NCBI RefSeq assembly: GCF_002954325.1
Contig: NZ_MQVX01000001.1
Coordinates: 1,029,083 to 1,093,082 of the forward strand
From: Aureicoccus marinus
GTDB lineage: Bacteria > Bacteroidota > Bacteroidia > Flavobacteriales > Flavobacteriaceae
Length of the DNA stretch: 64,000 nucleotides
Direction of reading: 5' to 3'
Shown one piece after another: positions 49,501 to 57,094 of the stretch (position 1 is the stretch's first letter; every line of letters begins with the position of its first letter). A program made the translations under genes and the position numbers. A model generated the notes under the pieces. It was not told the origin of the DNA, ran no database searches, and was given only the letters and a program-made list of their open reading frames with translations.

Positions 49501-50301
49501 ATGAACAACCTCGTCAGCGTACAGTGGCTTAGAGCCCAACTCAAAGACCAAGACCTCGTTATTCTCGATGCCAGTATGGCCCAAGAGAGTTCAGCCGGAA
49601 TTCCTGGTGCAAAATTCATGGAACTCAAGACAGCCTTTGCCTCGCGCGAAAGTGATTTACCCAACACCTTCCCTTCCAATCAACAATTTGAAGACGAATG
49701 CCAAAAACTAGGAATCAATTCGAATTCCAAAATCGTAGTCTACGACCAAAAGGGTATTTTTTCAAGTCCTAGGGCCTGGTGGCTGTTCAAGACGTTCGGG
49801 CATGAGCAAGTCGCGGTACTCGATGGTGGCTTGCCAGAGTGGCAAAATCAGGGCTATTCAACCGCTGGTCTAAGCCATGAATCAACGGCAAAGGGCAACT
49901 TCAAAGCAGAGCTAAGGAAAGACCATATAAAGTTCTACGAGGATGTCCTGGAGAATACACAAGACCAGGCATTCACCGTTGTAGACGCCCGTTCAAAGGG
50001 CCGCTTTGAAGGGACTGCACCTGAACCTCGTGAGGGATTATTGAGCGGATGCATTCCTGCATCGGTCAGCTTGCCGTATACAGAGGTATTACACAAGGGG
50101 CTCTACAAATCCCCGGAACAACTACGCCAAATATTTGAAGATCTAGACTTGCTCGATAAGAACTTGGTGTTCAGCTGCGGTTCAGGGATATCGGCCTGTA
50201 TTATCCTCCTCGCCCGGGAACAGGTTCTACGAGGTGACCTCAACATCTACGATGGCTCCTGGACGGAATGGGCTATTCGTCAAGAACTTCTTAAAAAGTA
50301 A
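49501..50301 (+). CDS. Two-domain sulfurtransferase (rhodanese/MST)
   Basis: A 266-aa tandem-rhodanese sulfurtransferase. The N-terminal inactive domain has VILDASMAQ and KIVVYDQKGIFSSPRAWWLFKTFGHEQVAVLDGGLPEWQ; the C-terminal active domain ends in the nucleophile loop FSCGSGISACI (Cys at about 222). The loop CGSGISA fits the thiosulfate/3-mercaptopyruvate sulfurtransferase group. It transfers sulfane sulfur to cyanide or thiols in the cytoplasm. It starts directly after the previous stop codon. Confidence 0.92.
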   Translation: MNNLVSVQWLRAQLKDQDLVILDASMAQESSAGIPGAKFMELKTAFASRESDLPNTFPSNQQFEDECQKLGINSNSKIVVYDQKGIFSSPRAWWLFKTFGHEQVAVLDGGLPEWQNQGYSTAGLSHESTAKGNFKAELRKDHIKFYEDVLENTQDQAFTVVDARSKGRFEGTAPEPREGLLSGCIPASVSLPYTEVLHKGLYKSPEQLRQIFEDLDLLDKNLVFSCGSGISACIILLAREQVLRGDLNIYDGSWTEWAIRQELLKK

Positions 50302-50304
50302 GAC

Positions 50305-50463
50305 TTATTGGCCGTTACGCACAGGATATCCCTCCTGAGCCCAAACCAGAATTCCCTCATCCATAATCGCCGTCTTCTTAAAGCCCATTTTACGCAGCTT
50401 ACTCACGACTTGTCCAGAAGCTGCATGTGGGCAAGTTCACATAATGGAGTTGTTTTCATGGTG
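50305..50463 (-). pseudogene. Rhodanese-domain C-terminal remnant
   Basis: On the minus strand one frame reads TCPHAASGQVV, SKLRKMGFKKTAIMDEGIL, VWAQEGYPVRNGQ and then stop at 50305-50307. The Cys active site, the helix after it and GYPV are typical of a single-domain rhodanese. The upstream part has an in-frame TGA (50437-50439) and no recognisable N-terminal half. It is convergent with the intact sulfurtransferase, so it is not simply a copy of its neighbour. Confidence 0.7.
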
Positions 50464-50540
50464 GTTGCGCTTGTCCTTTACAAGCTACTAAATTGAAAAC
50501 AAGTGGAAAATTCTCTCCTTCTGGATGGTCTTTAATCGTT

Positions 50541-50548
50541 TACCTTTA
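50541..50548 (+). promoter_or_regulatory. -7 box (TACCTTTA)
   Basis: TACCTTTA 20 bp before the TTG start of the P-loop kinase-like gene. Confidence 0.5.
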
Positions 50549-50568
50549 AACCAATAATTACGGATAAG

Positions 50569-51117
50569 TTGAAAATACTCGTCTTTGGCGCATCGGGCTC
50601 GGGCACCACTACCTTAGGGAAAGCCATCGCAGAGGCATGGAATGCCGAACACCTGGATGCAGATGACTACTATTGGGAAAAGACCGACCCTCCCTTTCAA
50701 AAGAAGGTCCCGCTCGAAATAAGGAATCAAGCCCTTTGGGACGACTTTGATCGGTATCAAAAAGTCATTGTCAGCGGCTCCCTAGTTAGCTGGGGCGAAA
50801 AATGGACTGAGGTTTTTGATTGGGCTGTTTTTCTGCGCTTAGAGAATGCCACCCGTATGAATCGTCTACGCCTTCGGGAGGAAGAAAGACTCGGTGACAA
50901 ACTCAAATGGGATCCGATGACGCAAGAACAGTCTGACGCTTTTTTGGATTGGGCCAATCAGTATGACGATCCAGCATTTGAAGGGCGTTCACTGCGCCTA
51001 CATCAGCTCTGGGCAACAAAACTAAAGGCCCAAATTATAGAACTGAATAGCCATAAACCCATACGAGAACTGGTGGATCAACTAAAATACCATTGGGCTG
51101 ATTCTGGCTATCTTTAG
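50569..51117 (+). CDS. P-loop NTPase, adenylate-kinase-like
   Basis: A 182-aa cytoplasmic P-loop protein starting with TTG at 50569, since no ATG occurs before the Walker A. The motif is GASGSGTTTLGKAIAEAW (about 7-24), followed by EHLDADDYYWEKTDPPF, and a lid-type helix FLRLENATRMNRLRLREEERLG. It resembles small adenylate kinase-like or FlaR-type topology modulation kinases. The substrate is unknown. A TATCTTTA box at 51109-51116 overlaps its last codons and serves the following gene, so the next pair may be expressed separately. Confidence 0.83.
   Translation: MKILVFGASGSGTTTLGKAIAEAWNAEHLDADDYYWEKTDPPFQKKVPLEIRNQALWDDFDRYQKVIVSGSLVSWGEKWTEVFDWAVFLRLENATRMNRLRLREEERLGDKLKWDPMTQEQSDAFLDWANQYDDPAFEGRSLRLHQLWATKLKAQIIELNSHKPIRELVDQLKYHWADSGYL
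51109..51116 (+). promoter_or_regulatory. -7 box (TATCTTTA) inside the preceding gene
   Basis: TATCTTTA overlaps the last codons of the P-loop gene and lies 15 bp before the ATG of the YdhR-like gene. Confidence 0.45.
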
Positions 51118-51131
51118 GGAAACCATAACCC

Positions 51132-51419
51132 ATGTTTTTACAAATCATCCGTCTTAAATCTAAACTCGCAGAGGAGGAATTATTGAAAAGAGCCAAAGAG
51201 CGTGAACCCCAATTTCAGGCGATCCCAGGATTACTCCAAAAATATTACGTGCGTCTGGACGAACCGGACTCTTATGGGGGCGTTTACGTCTGGGACAGTC
51301 CTGAATCCATGCAAGCTTTTCGAGCAAGTGATTTAGCCAAGAGTATCCCGGGTGCCTATGAAATTACGGAACCACCAGCCATTGAAATGATGGATATCAT
51401 GTTTAAGCTTCGGGATTAA
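51132..51419 (+). CDS. YdhR-like monooxygenase-fold protein
   Basis: A 95-aa protein with the dimeric alpha/beta-barrel layout: MFLQIIRLKSKLAEEELLKRAKEREPQFQAIPGLLQKYYVRLDEP (1-45), YGGVYVWDSPESMQAFRASDLAKSIPGAYEI (48-78), then a C-terminal strand. It resembles the putative monooxygenase YdhR (antibiotic biosynthesis monooxygenase-like). Function is unproven. The next gene starts at once after its stop. Confidence 0.8.
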   Translation: MFLQIIRLKSKLAEEELLKRAKEREPQFQAIPGLLQKYYVRLDEPDSYGGVYVWDSPESMQAFRASDLAKSIPGAYEITEPPAIEMMDIMFKLRD

Positions 51420-51428
51420 TTGGAACAT

Positions 51429-51811
51429 ATGAAACTCAATCAGATTACAGTACCTTCCCTTGATTTGGCCGTTGCTGTACCCTTCTACCAAAAGCTGGGG
51501 CTAAAGATCATTGTGAATGCCCAACCCCATTATGCCCGTTTCGTCTGCCCCGATGGCGATTCCACCTTTTCTCTATCCAAAGTTGAGGAACTGCCTTCAG
51601 GACATGGCATCCACGTTTATTTTGAATGTGATCCCCTAGACGCACAAGTAGAGGCCCTTAAAGCAAAGGAAATTTCGTTTGACCTCGATCCTACCGATCA
51701 ACCCTGGAATTGGCGTGAAGCCGTTTAAAGGATCCTGACGGAAATCTCCTGATACTTTATTCGGCAGGTGAAAACCGATTGAATCCCCCTTGGCGAGTTC
51801 AAGAAGACTGA
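51429..51811 (+). pseudogene. VOC-family protein, frameshifted near the C-terminus
   Basis: A glyoxalase/bleomycin-resistance-like (VOC) protein. It starts MKLNQITVPSLDLAVAVPFYQKLGLKI and includes GHGIHVYFECDPLDAQVEALKAKEISFDLDPTDQPWNWREA. As written it then stops at 51728. In frame -1 it continues RLKDPDGNLLILYSAG...WRVQED with a stop at 51809-51811. DPDGN is the usual end with the metal-site Glu/Tyr strand. A missing C next to 51721-51722 explains it. The intact protein would be about 127 aa and is probably functional in the organism. Confidence 0.8.
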
Positions 51812-51822
51812 GTCACCTGGCG

Positions 51823-52023
51823 TTAAAGGGTCATAAAATAGAGAATACCCAATAGGCCAAAAACCAGCATGGAAACTGCAGCGCAATAGACGAGGAATAA
51901 GTCTTGTTCTTCCTTTTTCTTTGCCGAACGTATTTCTTCCTTGATCAAACGGATTTCGACCGTTGAGAGCTGCTTAAACTCCAATTCCGTTTTACCCGAA
52001 GATTCCAATAACAAATCCTTCAT
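51823..52023 (-). CDS. Small tail-anchored membrane protein
   Basis: A 66-aa protein starting MKDLLLESSGKTELEFKQL at 52023 (the frame is open to an ATG at 52095, which would add 24 residues). It has EIRLIKEEIRSAKKKEEQD followed by one C-terminal helix. The plan matches the protein at 26636 (ExxLxxIKxxIR, charged patch, terminal helix). No named family. The start is uncertain; the later ATG is favoured because MKDL followed by KTxxEYKQ-like sequence is what I recall of flavobacterial relatives. Confidence 0.6.
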   Translation of the reverse strand: MKDLLLESSGKTELEFKQLSTVEIRLIKEEIRSAKKKEEQDLFLVYCAAVSMLVFGLLGILYFMTL

Positions 52024-52201
52024 TTTTCGAACCTCTCTGCCTCGAAGTAAGGACTTGTTATACTTTGTGCTCGCACTTGGCCAATTCCCTTGCATATGAA
52101 TTCCTTTCTTTATCTGTAGAAATTTTGGCTAATTGTTACACTTCAATCAACCCAGACTTACTTAACTTGAGGCTACAACAAGTATGCCTAAGACTCCGAA
52201 T

Positions 52202-54457
52202 ATGAAAAAAACAGGCCTTCTACTTATCCTGTTCACCCTGCTTTATTCCTGCAAAGACTACACCGAACAAGACCTCCAAAGTGGAGCTGTATTTGAACAG
52301 GAATTGGAGGAGCTTAAAAGCTTCTATGAAATTCCTGGCATGAGTGCGTTGATCGCTCGTGGAGACGAGGTCGTTTTTGAAAAGCAATGGGGGTTCGCCG
52401 ACTGGGAAATGAGTCGAAATGTTCAGGCTAACACCGAGTTTCCGATCGCCTCGATTACCAAACTCTATTCTGCGGCTTTGGTGCTCAAAATGACCGAAAA
52501 AGGAGTGCTAGATCTGAACAAATCTGTCACATCTTATTTACCTGAATTCCAGATAGATAAATCAATACAATTAAAGCATTTGTTATCTCATAGCTCCGAA
52601 GGGCAAATCGGGAAGCAATTTCATTATAGCAGACGCTTTGGATTGCTTTCGGCTGTACTGGAAAAAGCCACAGGAGAGCCCTTCGATCAACTTCTTCAAA
52701 AAGAGATCCTCGAACCACTTCAGACCGAGAATACCTACTTCCTAAAGAATGATATTCAAGTGGCCAGAAGACGGGACCAATTTGCCTTCCCCTTTAATTT
52801 TAACGGAAGCGCCGAGCCTGGTCGGGTGGAGTTCGGCTTTTCTTCTTCAGCGGGCTTAGCAGCAAATCCTCAGGAGCTTTTGCGTTTTAGTCAAGCGCTG
52901 GATAACAACAGTCTTTTGTCTTCTTCTTCGAGGACAGAACTATTCAGAGGCATTTCCGAAGATCTGCCCTATGCTTATGGATTGTTCAAACAAAAAATAG
53001 AGGGTCTCGATGTATATTGGGTTTACGGACAGTACGACAGCTACTCCAGCCTATTGATTAAGGTTCCGGAACGAGATCTGCACTTGGTTCTTTTGGCCAA
53101 CAACAATCACCTCAGTGATCCTGCTCGCCTGATTATGGGGGATCTCGAATCTTCCCTTTTTGCTTTGAGCTTTCTCAAAAACTACCTCTTCGATCAAACA
53201 GATACTCCCTTGGACCCGAACCCCTCCGCTCCTGTGAACACTTCTCTGGAGCAAAAAATTCAACTGGCCAGGGCCTTAGGCGAATCTTTTATGAGTCGCT
53301 ACCGTGAAGAAGACTGGCAGGCTGCAAAAAGTCGGCTGCATGGATTATTCAAAACGGAATCCCTTGCGCATATTAACCTATTACATTCTTTGAGCTTTTT
53401 AAAGACGGTGGCCTACCACACGGGTGCTGGAGACCAACATCACTTTGACGCTCAACTACTAGAAATGGCTAATACCCTTTTACAGCAAGAACCCAACAAC
53501 CCCTATCTCTATGCCTATTTGGGGGATTTCTATCAACTTAACGGAGACGCTGAAAGCGCTCAGTATTATGCAAAGGAACTTCTTCAATTGTCCAATTTTG
53601 AACCCAATTGGTACACCCAGGAAGCCAAAGCTCGACTTCTTGATCAAATCGCCGCCGTAGACAAAAACTTGGACGGTCAACTTGGTTTTTCGGTTCTGCA
53701 CCTGGAGTCCGGCCAAGAAATCAGTCATTTCGGAAACAAGCGTTTCCCGATGCAGAGTGTCTATAAATTTCCGATTGCTTTGGTCATGCTACAAGCGGTT
53801 GATCGAGGTGAATTTTCTTTGGATCAAATGGTAGAGATCTCACCTTCAGAATACATCCCTTCCAACGGTCACAGTCCTTTACGGGATCGCTTTCCTCGAG
53901 GGACCTCAATGAGCATTAAAGAACTCCTGAGGTATAATATTTCGGAAAGCGATGGAACCGCTTGCGACGTACTCCTTCGTTTGCTTGGAGGCACCAAGGA
54001 AACCGAGAAAAAGCTTCACGCATTAGGGATCACCGATATGGCCATTGCCACAACAGAAATGGTACAGATGAAAAACGACACCATTCAGTACCAAAATTGG
54101 GCGACCCCTAGAGGCATGAACCAACTCCTAAAAGTATTTCACCAAGGTGAGGTACTTTCAGAGCCAAGCGGAAACTTACTCAAAGAATTCATGTCGATAT
54201 CGACTCCCTGGTTTGATCGTCGCCTAAAAGGAAAACTCCCCCCTGGCACTAAACTCATTCACAAAACGGGGACATCAAACACCTACCAAGGCCTTAATCG
54301 GGCCACAAACGATGTTGGAATTATCGAACTGCCCAATGGTGAGCACCTGGCGGTTTCTGCATTCATCATGGATTCTCGCGACCAGCATCAAGAAAGAGAA
54401 AACGCCATTGCCCAGGCTGCTCGATTGGCCTATAACTTTTGGACAAGCACAAATTAA
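52202..54457 (+). CDS. Lipoprotein fusing class-C-like serine hydrolase and class-A-like beta-lactamase domains
   Basis: A 751-aa lipoprotein from ATG 52202 (LLYSC, Cys17). Residues about 30-330 are a PF00144 serine hydrolase: ASITKL (Ser84, Lys87 of SxxK), FHYSRR (Tyr142, the YxN position is Arg), and a region GQYDSYSSLLIKVP where the HxG loop should be, which is degenerate. A helical TPR-like section (about 350-480) follows. Residues about 490-751 are a class A beta-lactamase-like (PF13354) domain: QSVYKFP (Ser519, Lys522), SESDGTACD (SDG in place of SDN, 583-585), TTEMVQ (candidate Glu619), and KTGTSNT (688-694). The omega region with QNWATPRGM resembles the PER/CfxA (A2) group. A fusion of both folds in one chain is unusual. 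Whether either half hydrolyses beta-lactams is unknown. Confidence 0.85.
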   Translation: MKKTGLLLILFTLLYSCKDYTEQDLQSGAVFEQELEELKSFYEIPGMSALIARGDEVVFEKQWGFADWEMSRNVQANTEFPIASITKLYSAALVLKMTEKGVLDLNKSVTSYLPEFQIDKSIQLKHLLSHSSEGQIGKQFHYSRRFGLLSAVLEKATGEPFDQLLQKEILEPLQTENTYFLKNDIQVARRRDQFAFPFNFNGSAEPGRVEFGFSSSAGLAANPQELLRFSQALDNNSLLSSSSRTELFRGISEDLPYAYGLFKQKIEGLDVYWVYGQYDSYSSLLIKVPERDLHLVLLANNNHLSDPARLIMGDLESSLFALSFLKNYLFDQTDTPLDPNPSAPVNTSLEQKIQLARALGESFMSRYREEDWQAAKSRLHGLFKTESLAHINLLHSLSFLKTVAYHTGAGDQHHFDAQLLEMANTLLQQEPNNPYLYAYLGDFYQLNGDAESAQYYAKELLQLSNFEPNWYTQEAKARLLDQIAAVDKNLDGQLGFSVLHLESGQEISHFGNKRFPMQSVYKFPIALVMLQAVDRGEFSLDQMVEISPSEYIPSNGHSPLRDRFPRGTSMSIKELLRYNISESDGTACDVLLRLLGGTKETEKKLHALGITDMAIATTEMVQMKNDTIQYQNWATPRGMNQLLKVFHQGEVLSEPSGNLLKEFMSISTPWFDRRLKGKLPPGTKLIHKTGTSNTYQGLNRATNDVGIIELPNGEHLAVSAFIMDSRDQHQERENAIAQAARLAYNFWTSTN

Positions 54458-54474
54458 CATCAATCAAAATCAAT

Positions 54475-55215
54475 ATGAGAAAAAACATTACGCAACTTGT
54501 TATAAGCAGTATTACCGGGCTTCTACTGTTTTCTTCCTGCAAAAACCAAAAAGAGACGGCTTTACAAGAATCCCAATTCTACACCGATTCGATTTATAGT
54601 CAGAATCTCGAAACTTATCGCAAGCACAAGGTTTATTTGCCAGTGAATTTCAGCAAAGAAAGGCAGTATCCCATTGTGTATTCGACCGATGGGGATGAGA
54701 AATTGTCTTATGAATTTATTCGCAAAACATTGGACTCCTTGATCAGCAATCAGGTAATAGAACCCATCATTTTATAGGGAGTTATGCCAACACCAACGAA
54801 GTCCCAAATTCCTCAATCCAAACCGAAGACGGACAAGTTTTTACCATGCATTACTGTCTGTTCGAATATGTAGAACCCGATCCACAATATCCCGCTTTTC
54901 CAGGAACAGAAAACCTTTTCAGCAATCACATGAAGTACTTTAAGGATGAACTCATAAAAACATACATTTGTTTTTCTACACTAGGTTCAGCCGTGAATAG
55001 GAATGAATGGACTACAGTAAGAAAATACCCGATGCTTTACTTGCAATACGGGAGTGAGGAAGACGGAGTTTATAAGTGAAGCTGAAGGAATCCGAAAAAT
55101 ATATTCCGAGAGTAATTCACCAATTCAATTCAACATTTACAAAGGCGGACATGAGGTTGAGCGCTGGAATAAAAGTTTACAGGAAGTTCTCGTTGATCGA
55201 TTTAAATTAAAGTAG
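54475..55215 (+). pseudogene. Esterase (alpha/beta hydrolase) remnant, lipoprotein start
   Basis: The gene begins MRKNITQLVISS with a lipobox (FSSC) and reads HKVYLPVNFSKERQYPIVYSTDGDE, the opening of PF00756-type esterases, to a stop at 54777. One base short near 54771-54774, the frame -1 continues GSYANTNEVPNSS and EYVEPDPQYP...NLFSNHMKYFKDELIKTY. Then the piece with the nucleophile elbow is missing, and after a further frame change the end reads FISEAEGIRKIY and FNIYKGGHEVERWNKSL to a stop at 55213-55215 (with the catalytic His region GGHE). Even if frames are corrected, the missing Ser region shows real loss. Confidence 0.75.
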
Positions 55216-55288
55216 TCTGCCTAATGTATAAAGCGGTCTTAAATTTGTTTATCGCGTAAAGGATCGCTAAACCAACCGACAAAAAGCT

Positions 55289-55978
55289 GTGAATAAAATC
55301 GATAAAGCCACTATTTCACGTTCCCTGATCACTTTTTTACTAAAAAGTGCAGGCGGGCTTTTGATCTTTCTAGGGGCTGCCTACTACCTGCTCATCGCTT
55401 ACAACAACATAGAAGTAGACCGAGAACTTCCTCAACACCCCATGCTGAATCAGTTTCGAACTATCGACCGCATTAACAGCTTTCGAGGTAAGGTAGTCTT
55501 AGTGGATTTCTGGTTTCAGTCCTGTGAGCCTTGTTTGGCCGAAATGAAACAATTCCCCTACCTGCTCGAGAAGTATGGGGATCAGTTGCAAATCATGAGC
55601 ATCGGTATTGATCCTCCCGCAATGACCAAGCAACTCCTTCAAGAAAAAAAGGCGCCTTGGACTTTTATTCAAGACGACAACCCCCAATGGACCTTCTATT
55701 CCGACAACCGGAGGTTTAAAAGCTATGTTCGTGACTTAGAAATCACCACTTACCCTTCTTATCTGCTTATCGATCCCGACGGAAAGATCATCGGTACTCC
55801 AAAAAGCGGTGCGCTGGCCGTAGACATTCATTTTCAAGGCTACCCCAGCATCCAATTGGCCGGAAATTATCTCTGGGCTAAATTTTGGACCCTGCGCCGG
55901 GCCTGGATTCCTCTGCTTATCGTACTCGGGCTTTGGGAGATCGTGAAATACCGAAAACGCGTATCTTCACATTCCTAA
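55289..55978 (+). CDS. Membrane-anchored TlpA-like thioredoxin
   Basis: A 229-aa protein starting with GTG. One N-terminal transmembrane helix (about 13-36), a thioredoxin-fold domain with WFQSCEPCLAEMKQFP (CxxC at about 75-78), and IMSIGID, TYPSYLLIDPDGKIIG; then a second, C-terminal helix (about 205-222). It should work as a thiol-disulfide reductase or cytochrome c-type thioredoxin facing the periplasm. It stands 74 bp after the esterase remnant and 9 bp before the YIP1 gene. Confidence 0.88.
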   Translation: MNKIDKATISRSLITFLLKSAGGLLIFLGAAYYLLIAYNNIEVDRELPQHPMLNQFRTIDRINSFRGKVVLVDFWFQSCEPCLAEMKQFPYLLEKYGDQLQIMSIGIDPPAMTKQLLQEKKAPWTFIQDDNPQWTFYSDNRRFKSYVRDLEITTYPSYLLIDPDGKIIGTPKSGALAVDIHFQGYPSIQLAGNYLWAKFWTLRRAWIPLLIVLGLWEIVKYRKRVSSHS

Positions 55979-55987
55979 AAAAACGCC

Positions 55988-56608
55988 ATGACTGCCCAAA
56001 ATGTATTGACTAAAGTGTGGAGGAAACCCCGCTGGGTGATGCAGAATATTTCGACCGAAAGCATGCCCCTTAGTTTAATGCTCTTGTTGATCTTTTTTAC
56101 CGGGGTAAGTACGGGTTTAAGTCAAGGTTCTGTGCGCCAATTGGGAGGTTCCATTGAACTTTCGGAAAAAGTAATCAATGCCTTTTTGTTCGGTGGCTTG
56201 GGCATGCTATTGCTCGCTCCTCTATATTTCGTTCTGCTGCACTTTGTCTGCAAACGGTTTTTTGGAGGTTCAGGCGCCTTTGAGTACACGCGGTATGCAG
56301 CCGTACTGGCCATGGTGCCTTCTTTTTTCACCGTCATCCTCGGAGTTCTCGCCATTTTATTATTTGGTGATGAGGCCTTTACAGCCGAAACTCCCGTAAT
56401 CAATGACAATTTTCTGCTGCTTGCCATTTCGGCCCTGATCGGTCTTCTTCAAATGATCTTATCGATCTGGAGCATCTTTATTTTTTTAACTACACTATCC
56501 GAGGCGCACCAGTTCTCTCGTTGGAAATCATTTTTCTCTTTGATCACCACGGCTTTCATCATTGCGGTTCCGGTAATCATAGTTAGTGTAATTCTGCGCA
56601 TGATTTAA
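55988..56608 (+). CDS. YIP1 family membrane protein
   Basis: A 206-aa integral membrane protein with five hydrophobic helices (about 30-48, 66-95, 112-133, 145-172, 182-205). The pattern and loop GSGAFEYTRYAAVLAMVP are typical of YIP1-family proteins of Bacteroidota; function unknown. It follows the thioredoxin-like gene by 9 bp and is co-transcribed with it. Confidence 0.8.
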   Translation: MTAQNVLTKVWRKPRWVMQNISTESMPLSLMLLLIFFTGVSTGLSQGSVRQLGGSIELSEKVINAFLFGGLGMLLLAPLYFVLLHFVCKRFFGGSGAFEYTRYAAVLAMVPSFFTVILGVLAILLFGDEAFTAETPVINDNFLLLAISALIGLLQMILSIWSIFIFLTTLSEAHQFSRWKSFFSLITTAFIIAVPVIIVSVILRMI

Positions 56609-56652
56609 GTAAAAGTTGATATCTTCCAAGGGCAATCCTAATTGATATCATC

Positions 56653-57024
56653 ATGAACTTCAGTATGCCTTGGTTTGAGATTCCCGTCGCCGACATTGAG
56701 CGCGCCGCCAAATTCTACGCCACCCTTTTTCAACAAGAGTTTAAAATCATGGAAGCCATGGGAATGAAGACGGCCTTCTTGCCCATAGATCACCAAAAAG
56801 AAGGAAGCGGTGGCAGTTTAACCCAAGGGGAAGCCTACCAGCCCGGTAGCGGAGGAACAATCATCTATTTGCAGGTCAGCAACTCGCTGGAAGAAGCCCT
56901 GGGGCGCGTTAAAGATGCCGGAGGGCAGACCCTTTTACCAGCGATCAAAATTCCAGACGGTTACATGGCCCATTTCGAGGATTCTGAAGGGAATCGCATG
57001 GGCTTGTATTCCAAGGATGCCTGA
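56653..57024 (+). CDS. VOC family protein
   Basis: A 123-aa glyoxalase-like protein: MNFSMPWFEIPVADIERAAKFYATLFQQEF (1-30), GGSLTQGEAYQPGSGGTIIYLQVSN (57-81), and AHFEDSEGNRMGLYSKDA at the end. It has a complete single VOC module of about the usual length, here intact, in contrast to the frame-broken one at 51429. Ligand unknown; no signal peptide. Confidence 0.87.
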   Translation: MNFSMPWFEIPVADIERAAKFYATLFQQEFKIMEAMGMKTAFLPIDHQKEGSGGSLTQGEAYQPGSGGTIIYLQVSNSLEEALGRVKDAGGQTLLPAIKIPDGYMAHFEDSEGNRMGLYSKDA

Positions 57025-57094
57025 TCTATTTTTAGACTGTAATAGCTTTGCTCCCCATTAGGGTGGCCCTTAAATTTTGCCTGAATTCTATTTT

